Shown here in pieces: positions 29,201 to 35,805 of a stretch of 64,000 nucleotides of DNA. The DNA is from Rhodospirillales bacterium (lineage in GTDB: Bacteria; Pseudomonadota; Alphaproteobacteria; Acetobacterales; Acetobacteraceae). Under the pieces are notes generated by a model that was not told the origin of the DNA, made no database searches, and saw only the letters and a list, made by a program, of their open reading frames with translations. The position numbers and the translations under genes are program-made. Within the stretch, counting starts at the first letter, position 1, and each line of letters begins with the position of its first letter. The stretch is taken from contig CANFKS010000002.1 of the NCBI GenBank assembly GCA_947447625.1, positions 1 to 64,000 of the forward strand. The letters run 5' to 3'.

Positions 29201-31484
29201 CTGCCGCCGCCAGCGGCTCCAGCCCTGCCAGCGCCGCCTGGATAGTGGCCACGCTGTCCACCACGGTCAGACTGGCGAAGCGTCCATTCGGGACGCCGGT
29301 TGCGGCAAGCGTTGCGGCGGTGGCGATGGTCTCTGCAGCAGTGCCGACGAGCGACACGGAGCAGGGGCTCGCGATGGCGGCCAAGACGTCCGCCCCGGCG
29401 GTGGCCTGGGCCGCGGTCAGTTGGATGCGCGGATTTCCGTTCAACAAAGTGATGCTGCCGAGATGGCCGTTTTGAAACAGCGTCTCGAGGCCCGCGAAGT
29501 TCGCCGAGGAGATGACGGTGCTGCTGAAATCCGTGATGGTGATCGTGCCGGTCAGGTTTGCAGTCGTCGCCAGCAGGGACCCGCCGGCGGCGCTCACCGG
29601 GCCCGTCACCGAGACCGTATACGGCGTATCAGCCGCAATATGGCTCAGCACGGCAAGCATTGCGGCGGTGATCTGCCAGGGTGCCAGCGCGATCGACGGG
29701 GTGCCGCCATCGGTCAGCGTGATGGTGAAGGGGCTGGTGATCGCCGCCAGCGCTGCGAGGTTGCGCGCCAGGGTGGCGGCCGACATCGCAAGCACCGGGG
29801 TGCCGCTATCCGTCAGGACGATATTGCCCAGCGTGCCGGCCTCGGCCTTGGTTTCCCAGCCGGCGAGGCTGGCGCCAACGGCGCTCGCGGTGCTGCTTAC
29901 CGGGATCTTCGAGGGCACAGCGCCGGCAATGAAGGGCGAGGATATCTTGGTCAAGACACCGGCATTCGCGGCGATCGCCACCGATGTCAGAGCGAGTGCC
30001 GGCACGCCACCGCCGAGCAGGTCGATCGCGGTCAGCTTGCCCGCATCCGCCAGGGTCAGCAGGCTGGCGATGTTGGATTTCACCGCGGCGGTAAAGTCAG
30101 CGACCCGCAGCGTGGTCAGGTTCGCCAGCACCTTGTTGTTTTCAAGGACGATGGATGCGGCGGTGCTGGCCGAGATGCTGCCGGTGACGGCCAGGGCGAA
30201 GGGGCTGGTGATCTGGTTCAGCATCGTGCGCACGGCGCCGACGCTCAGTAGATCGGCGGCAATCGTCAGTGTCGGCGTTCCACCATCGGTCAGCGTCAGT
30301 GCCGGGGTGAATTCGGTGACGAAGGTGAGGGCGAAGACCGCCTGGCTCATCTGGGCAGCGCTGAGCGCAACGTCGGCGGCAGGCTCGGTGAAGCGGATTC
30401 GCGCCAGTCGGCCGCCGCGGGCGAGACTGTCGATCGCGGCAAGATTGGCCGTGAAATTGGCGAAGCTGTCCTGCACGGTGTAGCTCAGGAACCCGATCTG
30501 CAACACGGGGGGCAAGGCGGCATCCGCCGCACCGATGATCTGCGAGTAGTGGATGTTGGGGGTGAATTTGGCCAGCGCCTGGGCATTGGCGGCCTTTTCG
30601 GCCGGCGACAGGCTCAGCACCTGCGACCCGCCGTCGCGGGTGATCACCGCGGTCAGCTTGCCGGCCTCGGCGGCGAGTTCGAGGATGCCAAGTGCGCGTC
30701 CGAGACCGCTCACATAATCGAGCGCGGTAATCCCCGAGGGCAGTTGCGCAGCGCTTGACCCGCCGTTCGCCCCGAACGGATTGGCGGGCGCTACCGCGTA
30801 ATTGTTGCTGCCCATGAAGCGGTCGGCGCCGATGGCGATGCTCAGCAGGGGGCCCATGCGCTCGTAACCGCTGTATTGCACGGTATGGGGCGTGGTGATG
30901 GCAGGCAGCACCGTGTTGAAGATCTGGGTCGACTGATCCGCCGCGGGCAGCACGATCGCGGGGGTGCCGGGGTCGGTCAGGGTGATGGTGAAGGGCGAGG
31001 TGATCTTGGCCAGCGCGTTCACATTGGCGGCGACCTGGGCAGCCGAGAGGCTCAGCACCGGGGTGCCCGCATTGGTCATCCGCACAATGTTGAGCTGCCC
31101 GGCGTCGCGCAGCGCCTCGATGGCCGCGAGGTTGGCAACAATATTGGCCGCGGTGTCGACCACCGCAAAACTGCGGAAATTGCCCTGCAAAATGGCGCCA
31201 CTGGCCTCGGCGGCGGTAATCCGCTGCGACAGGAAATAGGGCGAGGCGATCAGCGCCAGCACCCCGCCATCCGCGACGGCCTGCGCTTGCGTCAGCGCAA
31301 GCGTCGGCCGGCCGCCATTGCGCAAGGTCACCGCGCTGATCAGGCCCGCATTCGCCACAGCCTGCAATGCATCGATATTGGCATCGATGCGCGAGGCCGT
31401 GTCGGACAGCACCACGGGGGAGGTCAGTGTCCCCGGGGCGTTGAATGCGGCCAGGAGAGAGGACACGGTGTAGGCCGTTGGCAT
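26292..31484 (-). CDS. Large RTX-type calcium-binding repeat protein, probably secreted
   Basis: This 1730-residue acidic, Ala/Thr/Ser/Gly-rich protein has two repeat regions. Residues 1 to about 1130 hold many degenerate repeats alternating a VVDTAANIVANLAAIEAL-like helix, a LTDGGTPTLTL-like strand and a SPFTITLTD-like strand. Residues about 1136-1660 hold RTX nonapeptides (GGxGxDxxx) arranged as about 93-residue modules, each with a DDIYYVDNAxDVV segment and a SYALAxxxEVEFL segment. The C-terminus (DLFRFQKDQADGDVIADFVPGSDKLRF) is the usual type I secretion end, and there is no Sec signal. An ideal AAGGAG precedes the ATG. No type I exporter genes are nearby. It is likely a surface or extracellular adhesin or matrix protein; enzymatic function is not evident. 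Confidence 0.9.
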   Translation of the reverse strand: MPTAYTVSSLLAAFNAPGTLTSPVVLSDTASRIDANIDALQAVANAGLISAVTLRNGGRPTLALTQAQAVADGGVLALIASPYFLSQRITAAEASGAILQGNFRSFAVVDTAANIVANLAAIEALRDAGQLNIVRMTNAGTPVLSLSAAQVAANVNALAKITSPFTITLTDPGTPAIVLPAADQSTQIFNTVLPAITTPHTVQYSGYERMGPLLSIAIGADRFMGSNNYAVAPANPFGANGGSSAAQLPSGITALDYVSGLGRALGILELAAEAGKLTAVITRDGGSQVLSLSPAEKAANAQALAKFTPNIHYSQIIGAADAALPPVLQIGFLSYTVQDSFANFTANLAAIDSLARGGRLARIRFTEPAADVALSAAQMSQAVFALTFVTEFTPALTLTDGGTPTLTIAADLLSVGAVRTMLNQITSPFALAVTGSISASTAASIVLENNKVLANLTTLRVADFTAAVKSNIASLLTLADAGKLTAIDLLGGGVPALALTSVAIAANAGVLTKISSPFIAGAVPSKIPVSSTASAVGASLAGWETKAEAGTLGNIVLTDSGTPVLAMSAATLARNLAALAAITSPFTITLTDGGTPSIALAPWQITAAMLAVLSHIAADTPYTVSVTGPVSAAGGSLLATTANLTGTITITDFSSTVISSANFAGLETLFQNGHLGSITLLNGNPRIQLTAAQATAGADVLAAIASPCSVSLVGTAAETIATAATLAATGVPNGRFASLTVVDSVATIQAALAGLEPLAAAGTVVSVQASDIASFSLSAAVLAANADVFMRLSTTNSIALTDSGTPTLTLQDWQVTSGTPSFLTRITTPVSVVINGPIRASIAANLAANSSAMAKLAPGALAIRDNLLITGFSTYMGALKTLNDAGKLASIDFRNDLPTVSLTASDAAIYQTLASKVISPVTLSFIIGVGGLATATSATLPSGFRSYTVQDSVANVLANLSQIQALGAAGLLGRVNFTDATPRVVTNAASLMANADAFGAQDWNPCPVILTDSGTPSIALPGYQLNWNMRNNVLDPIVGNWNLRITGRVSANLVATIEAEHNGVLAHLALPVVVADYGYNLALYLDELEAFAKDGKLDSIIVLDGINPATLAPGKAAADADALRKIVADPMLASDLTLTGDGGNNIMAGGPGNDSISGLDGNDSLSGLGGNDMLLGGPGNDTLSGGIGVDSMAGGIGDDIYYVDNAADVVIEAVGEGTDKVFASASYALADGAEVEFLYANAIVGATGLTLAGNAFANAIVGGAGTDTLVGGGGNDTLTGGLGADAMAGGIGDDIYYVDNLGDVVTEAAGEGADKVFASTSYALAAGSEVEFLYANAGASGLTLTGNAFNNTIGGGAGNDVLAGGGGNDSLTGGVGADTMAGGTGDDIYYVENADDLVLENAWEGTDRVYASVSYALATGSAVEFLSANAGASSLTLTGNAFANAIVGGAGNDSLVGGGGDDSLTGGPGNDTMAGGIGNDIYYVNSAGDVVTEAVGEGTDKVFASASYALASDSEIEFLSANAGAIGLTLTGNAFNNAIVGGAGNDSLVGGGGDDTLTGGPGNDTMAGGIGNDIYYVNSADDIVTEAIGEGTDKVFASTSYALASSSEVEFLCANAGASGLTLTGNAFANALLGGAGNDTLDGGSGADRLTGGAGADLFRFQKDQADGDVIADFVPGSDKLRFVGYSVGSTFLEVGNTKVWRVTDAGSQATQTIIFNNNAHPVAGDITWV
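26611..28080. repeat. Tandem 279-282 bp modules within the RTX gene
   Basis: Five full modules of about 93 codons each begin near 27740, 27460, 27180, 26900 and 26620 (coding order). Two neighbouring modules share an exact 70-base stretch, at 26744-26813 and at 27023-27092, an offset of 279 bp. This indicates recent tandem duplication or gene conversion. The modules encode RTX nonapeptides plus a conserved DIYYV/SYALA block. Confidence 0.9.
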
Positions 31485-31572
31485 AGCGGGGCTCCTTTAG
31501 AAAATGGGCGGTCTGAGCACACGACGGCAAGCGGCTCCCCGCGGATGAACCCGGGAGGCTGCAGGGATGCGT

Positions 31573-31603
31573 ATTATCCAAAGTATGGTTTTCAGCTTCA
31601 CAA
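31573..31603 (-). promoter_or_regulatory. Candidate promoter for the RTX gene
   Basis: On the minus strand, TTGTGA (31603-31598) and GATAAT (31578-31573) resemble -35 and -10 boxes, but the 19-bp spacing is long. The word AGCTTCACA (plus strand) occurs at 31594-31602 and again at 31632-31640, a direct repeat that could be a regulator site. Confidence 0.3.
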
Positions 31604-31706
31604 CCGAACGTTTTGATACCGATCGCATATGAGCTTCACATGCCGCGCTCGGTCAAGCGCAATACCGTTCAATAATTAACGATTAACGACGTTGTGAGTC
31701 AAATTT

Positions 31707-31722
31707 CAACGATTTTTCGTTG
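31707..31722. promoter_or_regulatory. Perfect 6-bp palindrome in an AT-rich island
   Basis: CAACGA (31707-31712) and TCGTTG (31717-31722) form a perfect inverted repeat around TTTT. Just before it, ATTAACG is repeated in tandem (ATTAACGATTAACG, about 31676-31689) and the same AACGA core recurs. This may be a protein-binding region or a small terminator; there is no recognised regulator. Confidence 0.35.
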
Positions 31723-31912
31723 TGATCCCGGGGCGCCGGGCTGTCCGGATCGAGAACGGCAGCCATCCATGCCGATGTCCCGATCCGGGACCCGCCCTTC
31801 GGCGTCTTCAGCCCGCACGGCGGCGAGGCGGTCGGGGATGCCATCCTCGACCGCCTCGCCGCCCTCGAAGCAGGCCTGCTCGACGGACCTGAGGCCGCAG
31901 CCGTCGCGGTCG

Positions 31913-32860
31913 TTACGCCTTCGCCACCACGTCGTCCTGGAAGGATTTGAGCTGGGCGATCACGCCGTCGGACGTGCTCGCCGTGGTGCCGACGTCGAGG
32001 GAGGCGACGCCGAGGGATTGCAGGTCGCGCAGGTCCCCGATGACATCGGCGATACCGCCCGAAAACAGCCGCCGCTCGCCATCGCCGGCCTTGAGCGGCA
32101 CGCCTTCGCCGTATTTCTGGATGCGATAGGTGACGCCCACGGCGTTCGGGTCGCGCCCGGCTTCGGCGGTGAGTTTGCGCAATTTGGCAATCCCGGCTTC
32201 GAGCCGCTTGAGGCTGTCGTACGGGAAGGCCGGGTTGGTGCCGATCGGATACCAGGCATCGCCGAATTTCGCCGTCCGCCGCAGCGCGGGGCCGGATTCC
32301 CCGCCCACCCAGATCGGCGGCACGCGGGCCGGCTTGTGGCCGAACATCAGGTTGTCGAAATTTGTGTATTTGCCGTGGAAGCTCGGGTTTTCGCTGGTCC
32401 AGAGTTCCTTGAACACGGCGAGGTATTCATCCGTCACCTGCCCACGCTCGGCGAAGGGCGGGGCGCCGAGGGCGGCGATCTCCTCCTCGCACCAGCCGGC
32501 GCCGATGCCGAGCGTGACCCGGCCGGAGGAGAGGGTGTCGATGGTGGCGAGTTGCTTGGCGGCCAGCACGGCCGGGCGATGCGGCACCACCATGACGGAG
32601 GTGACGAGGCGGATCTTGTTGGTTTTGGCGGCAAGCCAGGCGAGTTCGATGAGTTGCTCATGGCGCTCGGCCATGGTGCCGGCAGGGAATTCGCCCGATT
32701 CGGTGTAGGGGTAGCGCGAGGCGATGTCGGTGGGGATGACGACGTGGTCGGAAACAGTGAGATAATCGAACCCCAAAGTTTCGCCGGCGATGGCGATCCT
32801 GGCCAGTTCGCCGGGCGCGCAGAGGGGGCCGGCGGTGGGTGCGTTGAAACCGAATTTCAT
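31913..32860 (-). CDS. LLM class F420-dependent oxidoreductase (TIGR03619-like)
   Basis: This 315-residue luciferase-like monooxygenase fold protein has the N-terminal start MKFGFNAPTAGPL. Its SDHVVIP segment with the upstream GFDYLTV and its SVMVVPHRPAVLAAKQLATIDTLSSGRVTLGIGAGW core are typical of F420-dependent LLM oxidoreductases. Such enzymes transfer hydride between F420 and an organic substrate. It is divergent from the FO synthase gene with only 77 bp between the starts, so the two probably share a regulatory region. FMN cannot be excluded as the cofactor from sequence, but the neighbour makes F420 the better guess. The substrate is unknown. Confidence 0.88.
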   Translation of the reverse strand: MKFGFNAPTAGPLCAPGELARIAIAGETLGFDYLTVSDHVVIPTDIASRYPYTESGEFPAGTMAERHEQLIELAWLAAKTNKIRLVTSVMVVPHRPAVLAAKQLATIDTLSSGRVTLGIGAGWCEEEIAALGAPPFAERGQVTDEYLAVFKELWTSENPSFHGKYTNFDNLMFGHKPARVPPIWVGGESGPALRRTAKFGDAWYPIGTNPAFPYDSLKRLEAGIAKLRKLTAEAGRDPNAVGVTYRIQKYGEGVPLKAGDGERRLFSGGIADVIGDLRDLQSLGVASLDVGTTASTSDGVIAQLKSFQDDVVAKA

Positions 32861-32937
32861 GGAGGGTCGCCCTGGATTGCGTGATAGCGCAGGCTAGCAC
32901 ACCATATGGCAAAGACGACCAGCCCGGAGAAACCGCC

Positions 32938-35310
32938 ATGATGCTTGCGACCGAAGATACGGTCCTGTTCGCCAGGATCGAGGCGGCACCGCTCGAGGGG
33001 CTGATGGCCGAGGCGGCGGGGATGCGCGATGTGGCGCATGGGCGCATCGTCTCGTATTCGCGCAAGGTGTTCATCCCGCTGACCAAGCTGTGCCGGGATG
33101 TGTGCCACTACTGCACCTTTGCGGTGCGCCCGCGGGCCGGGAAATCGGCGTATTTGTCGCCCGAGGAGATCCTGGATATCGCGCGGGCCGGCGCGGCGGC
33201 CGGCTGCACGGAGGCGTTGTTCACGCTCGGCGACAAGCCGGAGGCGCGGTATTCGGCGGCGCGCGAGGCGTTGGCGGAGCTCGGCTATGCGACGACGATC
33301 GACTATCTGGTGGCGATGTCGGCGCTGGTGTTGAAGGAGACGGGGCTGCTGCCGCATGTCAATCCCGGGGTGATGACGCGGGACGAGATCGCGGCGTTGC
33401 GGGAGGTTTCGGCGAGCCAGGGGATCATGTTGGAAAGCACGTCCGAACGGCTGTGCGAAAAGGGTGGCGTGCATTACGGCTCGCCGGACAAGGCGCCTGC
33501 GGTGCGGCTGGAGACGATCCGGCTGGCCGGGGAATTGAAGGTGCCGTTCACCACCGGCATTCTGATCGGCATCGGGGAAACCCGGCGGGAACGGCTGGAG
33601 AGTCTGGCGGCGATTCGTGATTTGCATCGCGCATACGGGCACATCCAGGAAGTGATCGTGCAGAATTTCCGCGCCAAGCCGAACACCAAGGCGGCCGCGG
33701 CGGCGGAGCCGGATCTGGATGATTTGTTGTGGACGGTGGCGGCGGCGCGGCTGATCCTGGGTGCGGAGATGAATATCCAGGCGCCGCCGAACCTCACGCC
33801 GCTCGGGTATGAGCGGATCGTGGCGGCGGGGATCAATGATTGGGGCGGGGTGTCGCCGGTGACGCCGGACCATGTGAATCCGGAGGCGCCGTGGCCGGAG
33901 ATCGAGGCGCTGGCGTTGCGGACGGCGTCGATGGGGAAAATTCTTGTGCAGCGGCTGCCGGTTTATCCGGCTTATGCCCTGGATGCGGGGACGTGGCTGG
34001 CCAAGGGAATCGCGACCAAGGTGCGCCAGGGCAGCGATTCCGAGGGGTTTGCGCGGGATGATGCATGGGCGCCGGGCGAGACGGTGACGCCGCATTTGCC
34101 GCCGGTGCGCTCGGCGGTGGTTGATCCGGCGGTGCGGCGGATCGTGGGCAAGGCGGCGTCGGGCGAGCGGCTGCGGGAGGCCGAGATTGTGCGCCTGTTC
34201 GCGGCGCGGGATGTCGATTTCGCCTATGTCTGCGATGCGGCCGATGCCGTGCGCCGGGAGGTGAGTGGCGCGGTGGTGCGGTATGTGGTGGTGCGGAACA
34301 TCAATTATACCAATATCTGTTATTACGGCTGCACGTTCTGCGCGTTTTCCAAGGGCAAGACGCACGAAAATCTGCGGGGCAAGCCGTATGATCTCGCTTT
34401 GAGCGAGGTGGTGCGCCGGGCCGAGGAGGCGTGGGAGCGCGGCGCCACCGAGGTTTGCATGCAGGGGGGGATTCACCCCGATTATACCGGGGAGACGTAT
34501 CTGGAGATTTGCCGGGCGATCCGCGCTGCGGTGCCGGGGATGCATATTCATGCCTTCTCCCCGCTTGAGGTGAGCCAGGGGGCGGCGACGTTGGGGGTGT
34601 CGCTCGAGGTGTTCCTGCTTCGGTTGAAGGAGGCGGGGCTGGGGACGTTGCCGGGGACGGCGGCGGAGATTCTGGACGATGAGATCCGGGCGGTGATTTG
34701 TCCGGACAAGATCAATACGGAGCAATGGCTTGAGGTGGTTCGTACCGCGCATCGGGTGGGGCTCAGGACGACGTCGACGATCATGTATGGGCATGTCGAG
34801 ACCAGTTTGAACTGGGCGCGGCATTTGTTGCGGCTGCGCGATTTGCAGGCGGAGACGGGGGGGCTGACGGAGTTTGTGGCGTTGCCGTTCGTGCATATGG
34901 AGGCGCCGATGTATCTGCGGGGCCTGGCGCGGAAGGGGCCGACGTATCGGGAGGCGATATTGATGCATGCGGTGGCTCGGCTGGTGCTGCATCCGCTGGT
35001 GGCGAATATCCAGGCGAGTTGGGTGAAGCTCGGGCCGGAGGGGGCGATGGCGGCTTTGGCGTCGGGCGCGAGCGATATGGGGGGGACGTTGATGAATGAG
35101 AGTATTTCGCGCGCGGCGGGGACTCAGCATGGGCAGGAGATGCCGCCCGAGGAGATGGAGGCGTTGATCCGCCGGGCCGGGCGGGTGCCGTTGCAGCGGA
35201 CGACCTTGTACGAGGCGGCCGGGCAGGAGCGGGTGTCCGCGAGTTTCGGGGCGGCGGAATTGGCGCCAATCGTGTTGACGAAGCCGAGGCGGCGGATGGC
35301 GGCGGAGTAG
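32938..35310 (+). CDS. fbiC: FO synthase, fused CofG/CofH (7,8-didemethyl-8-hydroxy-5-deazariboflavin synthase)
   Basis: This 790-residue fusion of two radical-SAM domains makes FO, the deazaflavin chromophore of coenzyme F420, from tyrosine and a ribityl-aminouracil. The N-terminal CofG-like half has the cluster motif CRDVCHYC (C52, C56, C59). The C-terminal CofH-like half has CYYGCTFC (C461, C465, C468) followed by MQGGIHPD, and later HIHAFSPLE and ASWVKLG. The length agrees with actinobacterial FbiC. ATG codons at 32938 and 32941 follow a GGAGA; an upstream GTG at 32881 is less likely. Other F420 genes (cofC, cofD, cofE) are not in the window. Confidence 0.96.
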   Translation: MMLATEDTVLFARIEAAPLEGLMAEAAGMRDVAHGRIVSYSRKVFIPLTKLCRDVCHYCTFAVRPRAGKSAYLSPEEILDIARAGAAAGCTEALFTLGDKPEARYSAAREALAELGYATTIDYLVAMSALVLKETGLLPHVNPGVMTRDEIAALREVSASQGIMLESTSERLCEKGGVHYGSPDKAPAVRLETIRLAGELKVPFTTGILIGIGETRRERLESLAAIRDLHRAYGHIQEVIVQNFRAKPNTKAAAAAEPDLDDLLWTVAAARLILGAEMNIQAPPNLTPLGYERIVAAGINDWGGVSPVTPDHVNPEAPWPEIEALALRTASMGKILVQRLPVYPAYALDAGTWLAKGIATKVRQGSDSEGFARDDAWAPGETVTPHLPPVRSAVVDPAVRRIVGKAASGERLREAEIVRLFAARDVDFAYVCDAADAVRREVSGAVVRYVVVRNINYTNICYYGCTFCAFSKGKTHENLRGKPYDLALSEVVRRAEEAWERGATEVCMQGGIHPDYTGETYLEICRAIRAAVPGMHIHAFSPLEVSQGAATLGVSLEVFLLRLKEAGLGTLPGTAAEILDDEIRAVICPDKINTEQWLEVVRTAHRVGLRTTSTIMYGHVETSLNWARHLLRLRDLQAETGGLTEFVALPFVHMEAPMYLRGLARKGPTYREAILMHAVARLVLHPLVANIQASWVKLGPEGAMAALASGASDMGGTLMNESISRAAGTQHGQEMPPEEMEALIRRAGRVPLQRTTLYEAAGQERVSASFGAAELAPIVLTKPRRRMAAE

Positions 35311-35805
35311 GATTGGCTGATTTTCTGGCTTGATATGATTTCGTAATAATTAGGGCGTGCGTTGGGGTTCGCGGGTCAGGCTGGTTTTGCGACGGGCAGG
35401 CGCAGGACGATGCGGGGGCGGCGCGGTTTTGGGACGCGGGCTGGGGTGGCGCGGGCTGGGGCTGGGTTGGGCCGCGGCGCGGGGTCAGGGCGCGGCGGGG
35501 GCGCGAGGGCGGCAGGGGGCCGGCGGCGAGGCGGGCCATGAGGCGATCGAAGCGCCGGAAAGTCATGGTGATGTAACTGTAGAGGGCGTTGGTGTGGGGG
35601 GCGACGAGGCGGTTGCGGAAACGGGCGGCGACGAGGGTTTGCAGGGAACGCAGAATGGCGGCCACGCCCTGCGCGGGGCAAGGGTGGCGAGATCGGGCCG
35701 GGTGGGTGCCGCGTTCATGTTACCTGAAATGACTTTTCGTCGAATTCGTTTCAAGGAAAACCCACCCATAGGCCGCGATTTTTCGTGTATTTGGCAGCGT
35801 TGATG
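35311..35805. other. Intergenic region between FO synthase and RND pump
   Basis: This is a 495-bp stretch between two convergent gene ends. It contains a possible decayed small minus-strand gene (about 35376-35665) and an AT-richer part at about 35715-35805. No RNA gene or clear terminator was recognised. Confidence 0.6.
35376..35665 (-). pseudogene. Possible small Arg/Pro-rich hypothetical protein, perhaps frameshifted
   Basis: From the ATG at 35665 one minus-strand frame reads MAAILRSLQTLVAARFRNRL, followed by NALYSYITMTFRRFDRLMARLAAG and a Pro/Arg-rich stretch. The N-terminal part looks like a genuine amphipathic helical protein and recalls a small hypothetical family I associate with Acetobacteraceae (from memory, unverified). 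That frame has no stop until 34781, far inside fbiC on the other strand, whereas a different frame stops at 35376 after RLPVAKPA. This suggests a frameshifted or decayed gene, or a chance frame in GC-rich DNA. Confidence 0.3.

Larger units (their letters stand above)
31485..31912. other. Intergenic region upstream of the RTX gene
   Basis: This 428-bp region holds the RTX leader and promoter (about 31485-31640) and an AT-rich island (about 31640-31722) unusual for this GC-rich window. It then has a GC-rich stretch (31726-31912) that reads open on the plus strand but has no start codon. No complete gene was recognised. Confidence 0.7.

Noticed and set aside
31694..32884. 396-codon plus-strand frame covering the LLM gene region
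   Set aside because: It is antisense to the clear LLM oxidoreductase, and the translation lacks any domain.
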